From Akebia trifoliata (taxonomy: Eukaryota > Streptophyta > Magnoliopsida > Ranunculales > Lardizabalaceae), in assembly GCA_017979445.1 (NCBI GenBank), contig CM030717.1, forward strand, positions 20,943,288 to 21,007,287: a stretch of 64,000 nucleotides of DNA, read 5' to 3'. Both the position numbers and the translations under genes were made by a program. The notes below the pieces were generated by a model, which ran no database searches, was not told the origin of the DNA, and worked only from the letters and a program-made list of their open reading frames with translations. Shown piece by piece: positions 22,350-34,144 of this stretch. How positions within the stretch are numbered: position 1 is the first letter of the stretch; the number at the start of each line of letters is the position of its first letter.

Positions 22350-24021
22350 CTTCTTCCCAAACTCTATGAAAATGTTTCCCACTCTTCCTAACTTGAAAAG
22401 GTATGGTATCATCGATCCTTTCTTGCATAGTTGAATAGAGGGTATGGATAATAATGAAAATGTTCAATGGGGTTTGAACAAGTTGGGGTTCACACTCTCT
22501 TTGCCTAAGGTCCAATTGCAATGGGGCTTGATTGAGGCCATGTTGGGGTGTTGAGTCCTCGAACTCAGACTTTTCCATTTTGGGGAACACGAGATGACTC
22601 CCACCATTGAGGAGTTCAAAGTACTATTAGGTCTTGAAATGTCGAGTACGGTGGTTGTTTCGCCTTTGCGCGAATGTTATTGAGGTAAGGCTTCCGACTT
22701 CTTAGGAATAAATTGAAATTTTTTGAAGATTTCGACTGGCGGATTGGTTTTAAAAACAATGTCTAAATCTTTCTTGATTGAACGTCTTTCGGATCCCTCG
22801 AGGCCGTTAGTTCACTTTAATGCCCTCATTTTGATGGTGGTGAGTCAACTTTTATTTCTGGATGGCAGAGACATCATGGACCTTTCTCTCATTCATGTGA
22901 TACAGTAGGTCCGGAAGGGACATCGCTGGCTCCCATACTTTTGGGCAAGATATTTGAGTTCCTTACGACATGTTCATCCGATCATGATCGGATTTTTTGA
23001 TGATGTGCTCTACTCCTACAGGTAAGTTCCCAACTTAGTATAAATTTTCAACTTAAATTTACTAGTTTTTAAGAGTTTAAAATGCCTCTCTTTTTGTAGC
23101 TTTGGTTCATGGATCATGTGGCTTCAACGGAAGTGTCAATCGCCCATTTTGCGTCAATGTCAATCTTATACTCATGATGTTGAGATGAGTTCCCCCTTGT
23201 TCTCGAGTAGTAAAGAGGAATGGTATGCCTTTGTTTGCAACCTCGATGACAGTGCAGTAAGATGGATTCGTACCTTCAAACCTCGGGGGTCTCTCATGAT
23301 TACATTTGATGGGGCCCGCTTCCTTATTTTGATTGGTCTCCATGGGGCAACTCACTACGTACCACTTCAGGTTCTTCAGCAATTTAACTACGATTAGGGT
23401 ATGCTCATTCCCGAGAATTTTAACGAGCTGGTTGGTAATTTATCCTTTACACTTATGAGTCGACTCGTGAAGGAATAGGGTCGTGTTGACATTTTGAGTC
23501 AACCCTTCTTCGCAGCTCATCTATTCCCGTTGTACTTGTATTGGATTTGAGATCTCATCTCAGTGAGACAATCAGTATCGATAGTACCCTGAGCACGTTC
23601 TAATGTTTCATCCTTCTTCGATTATCAAGATCGAGTAGAGGAGACCCAAGATGATCATCGTCGAATTCAAGCTATTTGGCTCAAATCTGATAAGAGGATG
23701 CAGAAAGAGATTGTTCGATTGACATCCAAGCTTGCACTTTCAAGATCTAGTGATAGCGGTAAAGTGACTAGACTTCAAGTTGAAGTTGTTGGGTTGAAGG
23801 ATAGGCTCGTCCAGAGCCCTCATTTTGTCGATTTTGTAGGATATTTGGTGAGTCATGGTGTTTCAAATGCTGAAATAGTGATGATTAGTCAAGCTACTCG
23901 GATCCATACTCTGGTGTTTTTGCCAACCACAGAGGATACAAGCGTCAATTACTCTTTCAACTTCTTTCGAATCATCCCCAATGCCCTAGTATTGGAAGAT
24001 TGTTATATGTTTGGGCCTTAG
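22350..24021 (+). pseudogene. DUF7745 / plant-mobile-domain-like gene, decayed
   Basis: Pieced together by frame: LKRYGIIDPFLHS, then after a stop VQWGLNKLGFTLSLPKVQLQ. After a frame change come FPFWGTR and EMTPTIEEFKVLLGLEM, the family landmark around 22560-22640. Next is HFNALILMVVSQLLFLDGRD...YFWARYLSSLRHV (22815-22975). A GT-AG intron (23022-23099) interrupts it, and the frame reopens with SFGSWIMWLQ. Then FLILIGLHGATHYVPLQVLQQF (23313-23386) matches the C-terminal block of DUF7745 proteins. After further stops a coiled-coil-like tail follows (23698-23850). Such proteins are abundant in plants and often carried by Tat-type or DNA transposons; their function is not established. This copy cannot make a full protein. 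Confidence 0.62.
23022..23099 (+). other. Predicted U2-type intron in the DUF7745-like gene
   Basis: Donor CAG|GTAAGT and acceptor CTCTCTTTTTGTAG|C are near-consensus. Removing these 78 bases keeps the reading frame from ...VLYSY to SFGSW. No other candidate intron in the window is this clear. Confidence 0.65.
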
Positions 24022-24679
24022 GAATTTTTGAGAGATTTTACTATTCACAATTTATACTCTTGTAGGCCAGGAGTTCTTTTTTTTATACTTTTTCTTATTG
24101 TCAGTTACGATCTTCAAACTCGATTTCCATATTTTTGTGCATCGACAGCTTTTTTGGGGTTTTCATCGTGCCGGTGGCTTTGATATTGCCATCGTCTGAT
24201 TTTTTTACTTATAACGTCCTTTCGGATTTTTACTACCTTTTACACTATGCTTGTATTTTTTTTGAATTTTTACATTATAATTCTTACTCAGAATCTTTAT
24301 GTATTTCTGGCTTGGTGACTCAAGTTAAGCTACCAGATCAACAACTCTACTCTTGTAGTGGCGATCCTTCTTGAGTGATTGATCTAGATTCTCCTCTCGA
24401 GTCTCTCGACTACTTCTCATGGCTCTTAAACTCAAGTTGAGCCGCGAGATCGGCTACTCTACACTTCAAGACGCTCTTTTTTTTCAAATTAGATTCCCTT
24501 CCCGAATCTTCCAACGACTAATAAGACTTGAGGTCCGAATCAAGCTACAAAATCGACTTGTGTCATACTGTCATTGTCGCTATGGTAACTTAAACCATTC
24601 CCTGATCCGAAAGACTTTTAGTGGTACGAAACATTGGCTTAGGCTAAGAGTGGTAGAAATACAAAAATGTTGAGGTTAA
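24022..24679. other. Unassigned sequence between the DUF7745-like gene and T3
   Basis: T-rich, no gene recognised. Two similar phrases, ACTCAAGTTAAGCTACCAGATC (about 24320) and ACTCAAGTTGAGCCGCGAGATC (about 24431), indicate a short decayed repeat. The T3 integrase and 3' LTR are expected to the left of 24680 but are not visible. Confidence 0.5.
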
Positions 24680-24689
24680 GGTCTAGACA

Positions 24690-25130
24690 TAGGATTTTTC
24701 TATTTTTTATGGCTTGTCTATTGATGGATTTTTTAGTGATATAGGTGATGTCAAACTCAGATAACAATAATTGTCATTTTGTAGTACGACCTGTTAGCAC
24801 AGATTTCTAGAAGAGGTACTTTAAGGGGCCCATTCTGGTGATAAGCATGGTCGAGTAACTGAGCAAATAGTGACATAGTCATTGAGATGCACAATAAGTC
24901 TTCTCAAGTGTCAAATATTTTACTACGTACTCAAAAAATTTCTTGTTGGTATAGTAGATGGCTTGTTCTTTTCACCCTGATTCATTATTTTGTCCTAGTA
25001 CGTATCCTATTGATTTCTTTTGCACTAAGATGTACATCAGTAGAGGTTGTCCTGGCGTGGGAAGGACCAATACTAATAGGTTGAGCAGATATTACTTAAT
25101 CTTGTCAAATACTTCCTGACAGTTCTTGTT
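24690..25130 (-). pseudogene. T3 RNase H
   Basis: Read on the minus strand: PTPGQPLLMYILVQ (where a catalytic Asp would normally follow), GYVLGQNNESG, KEQAIYYTNKKFFEYVVKY, LEKTYCAS, then LITRMGPLKYLF, ending LLSEFDITYITKKSINRQA. This is the Tat RNase H order. Several stops (for example after Lys-Ile-Lys and Glu-Ser-Gly) break it. Similarity fades near 24690 and integrase does not follow. Confidence 0.8.
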
Positions 25131-25960
25131 CAACTTCTTCGACATATTCTTTCTGAGTAGCTTGAAGACTGGCTCACAGAAGGGTATGAGTTGAGCAATA
25201 ACCGATTGATATACTGTATTTTCTCTAAAAATTCTCTAATATCTCTCTTCAAGATAGGTGCCTTCATCTCGAGAATATATTTGGTCTTTGCCGAGTTTAT
25301 CTCGATGCCTCTTTTACTGACAATGAATACTAGTAGGTTGCCCGATGTTACCCCGAATACATATTTTGTTGGGTTGAGCCTTGGACTGTACTTCCCTAGT
25401 CTATCGAACAACTTCTTGAGATTTATCAGATGGTTTTCTTCTATACCAAATTTAGCGATCATGTCATTTATGTAAACCTCTATTTCCTTATGAAACATGT
25501 CATGGAATAACGTAGTCATCACACATTGATAAGTTACATTTGCATTCTTTAACCTAAATGGCATGACGTTATAGGGAAAAGTACCCCAAGGTGTGACGAA
25601 TGTAATCCTTTCCTGGTCTTCTTCTGTCATTTTTATCTAGTTATAGCTTGAGAAACCGTCTATGAACGAAAACATGCCATGTCCTATTGTACTACTGACT
25701 AGAGTGTCGATGAGTGGTAGTAAAAAATCATCCTTAGGACTAGCTTTGTTTAAATCCCAGTAGTCAACACACATGCATACCTTCCCATCTTTCTTAGGTA
25801 CTGGGACGACGTTAGCTAGCCACTCGGGGTATTTAGAAACTACAAGGAATTCTACTTGAAATTCTGCTTCATGACCTCATCCTTGACTTTGAGGGTCCAT
25901 TCTAACTTTAGTCTTCTCAATTTTTGCTTGATCGACTTGCTTCCGGAGGCAATTAGTAAT
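25130..25960 (-). pseudogene. T3 reverse transcriptase
   Basis: The N-terminal part (about 25950-25700, broken) has QKLRRLKLEWTLKVKDEVMKQ and VCMCVDYWDLNKASPKDDF. The palm (25630-25130) has PWGTFPYNVMPFRLKN and the catalytic box YINDMIAKF. In the family's YVDD box the first Asp is Asn here (codon at 25466-25468, GAT to AAT), so the enzyme would be inactive even without frame breaks. The connection reads VFIVSKRGIEINSAKTKYILEMKAP, as in T2. Confidence 0.88.
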
Positions 25961-26099
25961 GTGTGAACGACAAGATATGTGTCTAACCCAGGCATATCTC
26001 TGTATAATCATACAACGATGTCTTGATAATTCTGTAAGAGTTCAATTATTTCTTCTTTTTGTGAATATGTTAGTAAGGCTCCAATCTTGATGATTCATG

Positions 26100-27322
26100 G
26101 GTCCTCTTCGGTACAAAGATTCATTGAATACGTATCCTCAATATTCATAGGTTAAGCCTGACATCTTGACCAAGTCAAGATAATGCATATGCATAAAGTT
26201 TATGAATTTGTGTATTGTGATGGTAATTTAAAGTACCCAATCGGTCAAATACTGACATAATCGGGATGTGGCCACCAATTCAATCAAAAATGGATGCTCG
26301 TGGAACTGGTGTTTCTTTTACAGACACATCGATGACCTCCACTATATCTTGATCCCTAAAATTTTGATCGGCACCTCCGGAGTATAACCTAACCCTGCTC
26401 ATGTGAATGAAATTCTCTCTCCAGATCAAACTTGCTTGGCTTGCATTACAGTTAAACTAGGAATTTGATCGATTGGTAGTAGTTCACCTCATGGTATAAG
26501 TTCACCTTTTGAGTTTTGGAAAATGTTTATTTTTTTATAATTTTGATAGATTTTTTAATTTTTAATTTTTGAGATGTTTTTTTTATTTTTGAGGAATATT
26601 TATTTTTTTGTTTTCTTTTTTGATATCTGAAATAAGAAAAACAATCATGCAAATTCATTAATAAAAAATAGGGAACCCCCAAAATAGTCTTTTTCTGAGG
26701 ATGAAGGCTCGTTATGGTCCTCGGACAAACTAGATTTATCTAACAATATTTTTTTAGGCTACTGCAACCTCAGGGGTTATAGGGAATTCTTCCCAATTGT
26801 GCAATATCTCTCTTTTCTAACGAAGCAAACGAGGTGAGAAGGTGGTCCCTTGGTCGTTCAAAGATGACCATTACCTTAGGCTAATTGCTAGTAGAGTCGA
26901 GCAGGTGGGATGAAGACTGATGCCCAGTTGATGCTGATAAGGAAAAGTGATTATTTTTCTTTACTCATAGTGACTTCTATTTTTGTGGGCTCTCTTGTTG
27001 TCTCTAATATACTCTCGTTGGAATCTTGCCTAAATAAAATTTCAATGTTTTCCATGAAGGAGGGGCGGGACTCAACAACCGAGTCTTCTTGAATGCACTT
27101 GGATTTAACACTTACAATTTTTGGTTTTCTTATTGGTTTTGTTGGCAGTTGTTCTGACAGGCTATCAGATCTGGCTTGTGATTTCGAAAAGTTAACGCTA
27201 AGATGAGGAACTCTGCCCATATTCCAAATGTTGGGCTTGCAATTTTGTTTTTTTACTAACCGAAGTTTTTTCTTTTTGTCATTCATATCTGATATATCCC
27301 TTTTTGTAGGCCTGAATCCCAA
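26100..27322 (-). pseudogene. T3 PR-RT connecting region
   Basis: From 27322 the translation MGFRPTKRDISDMNDKKKKLRL matches the Tat linker after the protease (GF.PT..DI..M...KK..R), followed by RVPHLSVNFSKS. Near 26320-26220 are SIFD.IG and SVFDRLG repeats, typical of Tat/Ogre pol just before RT. Between them, 26500-26700 is a low-complexity A/T tract with many stops. On the coding strand it contains a strong splice-acceptor-like string (TGTTTTTCTTATTTCAG, acceptor AG at 26627-26628). Confidence 0.65.
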
Positions 27323-27384
27323 ATCGAAATATGGGGTGTGTTTATTTGCTATGACCAGCGTGACTTTCCATTTTCCTCCTGATC

Positions 27385-28028
27385 TTAACCCTTGTTTGGG
27401 TCAAACCTGTCTTCTTCAAAACTTGTCCGATCATCAGATTTGCCATTGACAATTCTGCCTTTACTTTCTCTTTTTTCCTTCTGGACGTGATTAATGGCAG
27501 CAAACTGATAAGAGTGGTACAATGTCTTGTCCTTCATCATATTTATGTCTATGAAAGGAATATCCAGAGATCTTCCCGAAAGGATTAGGTTTTCTGTCAA
27601 GACAGATATCATCCTTGTCCCATGATAAACTTGATTCTCTAGTACAAAGAGGAAGGTACTGCCCCTACAATGTGGATTCATGGCCTTCCTAGTAGTAAGT
27701 TGAATGGCGTTGGTATTTCCATGACCTCGAATGTTACTTCGAACGTACAAGGGCCTATAATGATTGGTAGGTCCACCTCCCCTAGAGAATCCCTTCTTGA
27801 ATTGTCGAAACCTATGACGACTTTGTGGTTGGGTTTGACATGCAACCAGTTGGCATTGAGTTTGTGGAAGGTTTCCAAAAGACAAACATTGAGGGCTGAG
27901 CTATTATCAATTAATACTTTGACGACCATCATTCTTTTGCACATGATCATGATGTTTAAGGGTTTCACGTGCCCCCATCCCTCTAGCACAAACTCATTTT
28001 CTATGAAGACAATGGGATTGGGAGCCAT
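27385..28028 (-). pseudogene. T3 aspartic protease (Tat-type)
   Basis: At 28028-27678: FIENEFVLEGWGHVKPLNIMIMCK, then the active-site region VKVLIDNSSALNVCLLETF, equivalent to the Tat signature VLIDNGSALN; the Gly is Ser. Next VVIGFDNSRRDSLGEVDLPIIIGPCTFEVTF and the end FNLLLGRP. A frameshift then leads into ISVLTE and LPFIDINMMKDKTLYHSYQ (about 27640-27500). The catalytic Asp is present. Confidence 0.87.
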
Positions 28029-28043
28029 GATTTGACCAACTGT

Positions 28044-28421
28044 TTACTTCAACTGTGTCAACGAAGTAGTCTTAGGTACATGCAATTTTCCCAAAACCCT
28101 TAGTAATACTTCTTTGTGTTCCTCCGATTTTTGACGAAGACTCAAAATGCTTATCTGAGCAAGTTGTTTGTTCAATTGGTTTACTATATTATGCTCACTC
28201 TTGCGAATAAGCTTAATGAAGTTTGACGCCTTTTTATCCGACACTATCACCTTTTTCTCTTTCTTGTCATCTTTGTCCACCTTGTACTTCCCTTTTTTTT
28301 CTTCATCATCTGTCCCCTTTGTTATTTCTTTTTCCCCAATTCTTACTCTTTTTACTAACACTCGTTGGCACCTCCTTGCTTTTTTCATATGACCAATGTC
28401 AACCACCATCATTTTCTTCAT
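28044..28421 (-). pseudogene. T3 gag-PR linker
   Basis: Lys-rich stretch followed by SEHNIVNQLNKQLAQISILSL and EEHKEVLLRVLGKLHVP. This is the conserved Tat segment 'QL.K.PA.ISLLSLL.SSE.HR.ALLKVL..A.VP' lying upstream of the protease. It is open for 125 codons, which makes it one of the less damaged pieces. Confidence 0.8.
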
Positions 28422-28463
28422 TGTTTCGACCCCTACAGATGTGATGATGCTTGTCTCATAGCT

Positions 28464-30381
28464 TCATGGAACTGTTTGGTTAGAGCTAGAAAGGAATGAT
28501 TTAGGTGAGAGTATAGTTATCGGGGGTAGATCGGGTTTTACGTAGAAGACGAGGGGTGGTGGCTCTGGTTTGGATGCTAAGGTGGTAGGAGGAGTTATTT
28601 GAGGGGTTGATGGAGTATAGGGAATGACGAGTGGTGGTTGAGATGATAAGGCGTAGGGTATGTGAAAGGATGGTCGAGTTGAGTTTTGAGGATTTGATAA
28701 TGTGTAGGGTATGATGAGATGTGGTCGTGTGGTAGCATTGGTAGCTTGATAATGATGATAGATGGTGAGATTAGCCATTCAAGTTGGCAATGATGAGTTT
28801 CAAGGTGGGTTTTTCATGTACTAGGTTAGAGCATTGACTGTTGGTACCTCTGGTTCCTTTGCTAGGTGGATCCTAACATTCAATCCAACGAGAGGTATTA
28901 AGGCTAATAGACTAAATTCCGGTCCTCCCCTAAAATGATGTTTACTACGTGCCCACTTCCTCATCCATTATGGGTAGGTAAGGTGTTATGGTTGATGTTC
29001 TATTTTTAAGTTGGATTTGTGGGTCTATCCAATATGAGAGTATTTTTGTCTTCAAGTTCAGTACCTGATGCTTGAGTTGCCAGATCTGGTTTGTCGAGTA
29101 CCCTGGTGCACCCATGTGGAATTCACAAAATAGGCTGAGGGTTGTACTCTGGCCCTTTTGCAGCTTCTGGGTACGGTGGTCGTTTGGTGAGATATTCTTC
29201 CCTGAGTAAGATTGGGAGTAACTCTGATAATGCCATTAACAACCTGGTGAACACTCTATTTATCCTGTTGGGTAGTGCTTGTTGATTCTATCCATATTGT
29301 GGTACCTATTATGCAACTGACGAGGGGTTCACTACGAATGGGTTCTAAGGTGCAGGGGTCCAAGCTATTAGAGGTGTTGGAGCCTATAAGGTTGAAAGAG
29401 CTTGTGGTCTCTATGCTAGTGCAGGGATGAAGAAGGGTCAATTTGTTTATACATTGTTAACCTGTGTTTCCTCATTATTTCTCATAGACATTGGTTTCCT
29501 CTGAGGAGGGACCCCTATTGCTTTCCTAAGACTTGTGAAATCAAATATCAGATCAGTTTGGATCCCATCCTTGACCCGATCTACTACGTGTACTAAGTTT
29601 GATAAGGTGCCAATAGTGTGTCCTACCAATTGAATGTAACATGCATGTCCTAATATTGAGATAAATGTGGTGTTCATCTCTTGTTCAGTCATTGTCGGCA
29701 TCACTTGCCAAGTTGCCTCTCGCCACCTCTAGGCATACTTTTTCACCGTTTCCCTTTGTTTTTGTATCATTTTCTCTATGTCATTCCTATCCAAACCCAC
29801 ATCCATATTAAACTTATAGTTGTGCCAGAACATCTCGACTAGGTCCTCTCAATTTTTGATAAGTGTGTGGTCCAGTCTTAAGAACCTTTTGAGGGTTGGC
29901 CCAGTTAGACTTCTTTGAAACAACTATACCAATAATCTATCATCCTCATAATATTGGCACATTAACCTATAGTATAACTTTAAATGGGACAAAAGACACC
30001 CTATCCCGTTGTATTTCTCTAATTCTAGGCACTTGAATTTGACCGGCAGCTGTGCATTGGGATAAAAGCAAAGGTTTTTAAATCGAGTCCTACTCAAGGT
30101 GTTGATGCCTTGATTCTCCTCATCTCCTCTTGGAAAGACTCAACCTGTTGAGCCATCTTCTCATTTGTTATGCTTTTGACTTCGATGGCCCTGTAATTAT
30201 ACTTGTCATCGTGAATGACCACAGGAAGTGGTCGGTTCTGTGGAATGTAAAGTAGGGGCCTTGATATCCCAGAATTATGGGTGGTAGTGTAGTCTATTGC
30301 CCTTGTGAAGGTTGTTCTAGGGATCCTGATTCGATCTTGATGCTTGGTGTGGTATTGTCTGGGCCTATATGAAACTGGCAT
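28464..30381 (-). pseudogene. T3 gag (Tat-type)
   Basis: N-terminal part 30381-30094, with a polar segment ending AQQVESFQEEMRRIKAS, a probable coiled coil. The capsid core is spread over two frames at about 30000-29700 (QRSLTGPTLKRF, WRE and YKFNMDVGLDR). It continues at 29704-29447 as MTEQEMNTTFISILGHACYIQLVGH and LVHVVDRVKDGIQTDLI, the usual Tat Gag end of capsid. A Pro-rich spacer (28778-28464, IPYTPSTPQ-type repeats) joins it to the linker. Many stops. It is a different Tat subgroup from the T1/T6 gag. Confidence 0.8.
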
Positions 30382-30659
30382 TGGCTAACACAATGCTTAG
30401 TATTTTCTCTTGTCATTTTGCGGTCTTCAATAGTACTACGATCCTTGTGTCGATGTCTAATGTTTCGGCTACTTCTGTTTGCAGTGCTTCAGACGTACTC
30501 ATGGTGGTTGAAGATCGGAGAAAATATGGAGGCTCTTCTGGTTTATATTTTTTTCATTTTTCTACTTGTGGGTAAAAAAGACAAAGTGTTGCTATCTTAT
30601 TTACAAAAAGGAAAATGTATAATGTTTTATTAGGTCGGATCAAGTTATTTATTTTAAGA

Positions 30660-31345
30660 TAAGTGAATTTTAAAGAAAAAAATTTTCAACGCAGAGCCGA
30701 CATCAACACAGAATTGGCATCAGCACGGAGTTAGATTGCATGTTCTTGAGAAAGCAGGTCACATCAGCATAAGGCTAGCATTGGCACAGAACCGCATCGG
30801 CACGAAGCTGGGCCGCGTTTATATATATATATATTGAAGATGGTTTCATCAGCACGAAGTTGGCATCAACACGGAGCTAAATTGCATGTTTTTGAGATAG
30901 TTGGTTACGTCAACATGAGGTTAGCATCGACATAGAGCCGACATCAGAGCGAAGCTGGGTGACATATTTTTTATTAAATTTTTTTAAGATGGTTGCACTA
31001 GCATAGAGTTGGCATCAACACGGAGTTGGTATCAGTACGTCACTAAATTACATGCTCTCAAAGGAGCGGATTACATCAGTTTGGGGTTGGCATCAGTGCA
31101 AAGCTAAAATTACGTATTTTTGTAAGATGGTTACATCAGTATGGATTTAACATCAACACGGAGTTGGCATCAGCATGTAACTGGATTTCGTACTCTCAAA
31201 AGAGCGGGTTACATCAGCGTAGGGATGGCATCAGTGCAGAGCCAGCATCAGTACAAAGCTAGCATCAACATGGAGTTGGTATAATTAAAAAAAAAAAGAT
31301 TACATCAGCACATGGCTGGTATCAACATGGAGTTGGAAAAAAAAC
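30660..31345 (-). repeat. T3 leader minisatellite 1
   Basis: Degenerate repeats of about 18-20 bp (CATCAGCACGGAGTTGG-like) organised in larger units of about 100-130 bp that include TACATCAGC and CTAAATTGCATG. It lies upstream of gag in the T3 leader. No protein is supported. Confidence 0.75.
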
Positions 31346-31444
31346 ATTTTGTAAAAATAGATTATTGTGAACAAATCAAATTAGAAAAGCACATTTTTTT
31401 AGCCTCCACTCCAACTCTCAGAAATTAAGATTGGCTAGTTAGAT

Positions 31445-31590
31445 CTCCAAGGAAAAGGTAGCGCACAATGCTTTCACAAAGGCACTCTTAAATCGCCTCA
31501 TTTCCTTGAATAGATATAGTCTATTCCCCTCGTATCAATAGGACAATATCGTTCTTAGGCACTAACTTTGATCAAGAAGTACAACTGGTG
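31445..31590 (-). other. Shared structured leader module, T3 copy
   Basis: On the minus strand: GTACT...AGTGC (near 31581-31557), AATAGAC-TAT-ATCTATT (31525-31509, six pairs, loop-closing mismatch), and the phrase GCGATTTAAGAGTGCCTTTG shared almost exactly with the other copies. The final stem (AGG/CCT) is weak. It is the only minus-strand copy and the one farthest from gag. Confidence 0.62.
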
Positions 31591-31689
31591 TCTTTAAATC
31601 TTTTTTGTTTTATTATATTTTTTAATATATTTTATTAGAAAATAACTGAATTCATTTGGGTTAATCGTTTAGTCGTCGACCTTATTGGA

Positions 31690-32350
31690 TCACATATGGA
31701 TCATGGATATGGTTCAGGTCAAAATTAGATAAGAGACCCGGCTCAAATCGGATTTATGTTATGGACCTTGTTCGAGTCGAAATTGGATAGTGGACCCGAT
31801 TTGGGCCAAATTGGGTGGTGGTTGACCTGATAAGGATCAATCATAGATGGTTGCCTAATTTGGAATGGATATAAGTCGTGGATCCAATTCAGACTAGACA
31901 CGGGCCGTGGACCCGATTTGGATGAATACAGGTCATGGATCTAGTTTGAAATGGATACGGATTGGGGACCCAATTTGGATTGATACGGGTCATGGACCCA
32001 ATTTGGATTAGATATGGATCGTGGATCCGATTTAGATGGATATGGGTAGTTGACCCAATTTGGATTGAATATGGATCGTGGACCCAATTTGAAATGGATA
32101 CGAGTCGTTCACCCGATTTGGATGGGATACGAGTCGTTTACCTAATTTGGATGGGATACGGGTCATGGACCTAATTTGGATTGGATATGGGTCATGGACC
32201 AGGTTTGGATAGGATACAGATTTTAGACCTAGATCAAATTGGACACGGGTCATGACCCGATTTAGAGTAGGTCGTGGACACGGTTCAGAATGGATAGGAT
32301 CGTGAACCCTATTCGTAATGGATAAAGTCATGGATCGGATTTGAGTTGAC
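31690..32350. repeat. T3 leader minisatellite 2
   Basis: About twenty degenerate units of 28-30 bp with the form GATACGGGTCATGGACC..ATTTGGAT. Reading frames through it (for example 31962-32174) are products of the repeat and not genes. Confidence 0.85.
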
Positions 32351-33435
32351 CCTCGGTAATTGATGATAATAGATTTGATTGTGACCGAAGTCGATAGCAC
32401 ATCACGTTGGGTCTCGGTAAAGAATAGACGAACTCAATTTGGATCATAAATTGACACTTAGGAGAGTCGAAATCCTATTTAAAATGGTAACAAGTGGTGA
32501 ACCCTAAACTTAATGATGAAAATGCTCCATTTAAGTAATTTTAGGCCTTAAAATTTAAAATAAAAATAAAACCCAAGAGAAAAGTTATCAAGACTGATAT
32601 CAGGGATGAAATGAGCAAAAAAAATTTTAAGTTTGTATTTCAAGTACGAACCAGAGTATTTTATAAATGTATGTGCTTGAAACACAGACCAGTATGACTA
32701 TTTTCGACCAAAAAAATATTTTTTAAAAGTTTGTTGATCCAAACTTAAGGCACATTGCCTCTAGTTTTTGGCTTGACCCAAGAAGAAAATACAATTTTTT
32801 TTTTGTTTTTCTTTTTGAAGATATGCATAACAAAAAAAAAAAGTATTTTCCCCTCTTACCTAGGAGAATAAGTAAAAGAAAAAAATATTAGGATTATACA
32901 ACTTACTTTCGTGCGCTTACATCTTGGACTTCAAGGCCCAAAAGCAACTAAACAAATATAACTTGGTTTCGGGGGTCGCTACATCCTTGAAAACTTGTGT
33001 CCTAGATTACGTAATTGGGCACATTCATGTGAATAATAGGTAGATTTATGGTTATTTGATCTTCAAACCTTGATGTATATCGGAGTACACACGTTGTAAG
33101 TTGGAGATCAAACTTGATGTGTTCATCCCCAACACTTGAAATAACGATCTCAAGCCATAAAACTACTAGGCATCGGAGCTTGATATTTTTTAGGGTGGGG
33201 TGGTTTGTGCAATGGGCTATGCTCGCAAGTACTCATACATTTTTTTCATTTTTTTTTCATCATCGACCCCCTTATTAGTATGAAATAGAAGAAAGAGAAA
33301 ATAGATAAATATTATAACATTTCACATGTAAATAAAGAAAATACAAACAACAAACCACATTAGCAAACAAAATAAAATCCTTTTTTTTTCTTTTTTTGCA
33401 AAATGACCAAGTTGACACGAGAGTTGAACCTAGTA
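32351..33435 (-). other. T3 leader, PBS-proximal part
   Basis: AT-rich non-coding leader between minisatellite 2 and the PBS. Nothing gene-like was found. Confidence 0.6.
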
Positions 33436-33453
33436 TTCCCAGTAGAGTCGCCA
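33436..33453 (-). other. T3 primer binding site (tRNA-Arg)
   Basis: The reverse complement is TGGCGACTCTACTGGGAA, matching the complement of the plant tRNA-Arg 3' end (TGGCGACTCCGCTGGGGA) except at three positions. This is the usual Tat/Ogre primer site. Confidence 0.85.
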
Positions 33454-34144
33454 ACTATAGATGCATGATTTTCGATTCCGAATATCACTTTTACGAAGGT
33501 TGGAGTCATTACCATTCATTTTTATAAAAGGGTGTGAATGGTCAACAGATGTACAATTTTAGAAAAATTGTCATTTTTGGCGTTTAATGACTCTCGTACG
33601 AGTAAGATATCGATGCACCTAAAAACGAGGTAAATGGTCTGATTAGAAAAATGGAAAAGTGTTAAGCACCCCTTTCTCTCCACCCATTAGTGGTAACATT
33701 AAAATATCTTGGTCATTTTCGAATGGAATAAATAACAAGAAAATAGTCGAACGATCGACAATTTATACCCTAAGTAGGGATTTATTATCAACTTGGATTA
33801 TAGGGATCATCTCATTGAATGAAATGATCCTTATAAAGTTTAGCCTTGGGGAAAACATATGTTGGTTTTGTAAAAGTGTTCGTTAATGGTTGGGGTCCAT
33901 TCTCATAGGTTGATAAACGATTATCTTTAAAACGATTGCCTCAAAACAAGTTGGTGGATTTAAAACGATTTTCTTTTGAAGGTGGTTACAACTCCTATAC
34001 TTTCAACCGAACCGAAATTCGATCTACTGGAGATAGGGGAAGAGGAGCATTACATCTTAAGTCTTTCTAAAATAAAAATTAAAGAGATGAGGGGAAAAGT
34101 AAAAAAGGGATATGGAAAGGGGAGAAAGAAAGAGGAAGGGGTAT
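33454..34144 (-). repeat. T3 5' LTR, 3' portion
   Basis: Joins directly to the PBS at 33453. It contains the minus-strand phrase GGTGCTTAACACTTTTCC (about 33655-33672), the common Tat LTR block. The LTR is interrupted by T4 at 34144/34145 and resumes at 41147. Confidence 0.78.

Noticed and set aside
28168..28444. Two plus-strand frames rich in Phe/Ser/Leu
   Set aside because: They are antisense shadows of the Lys-rich T3 gag-PR linker on the minus strand.
31962..32174. 70-codon frame with repeated DPIWIRYGSW-like units
   Set aside because: It is the translation of a 28-30-bp minisatellite whose unit length drifts in and out of frame.
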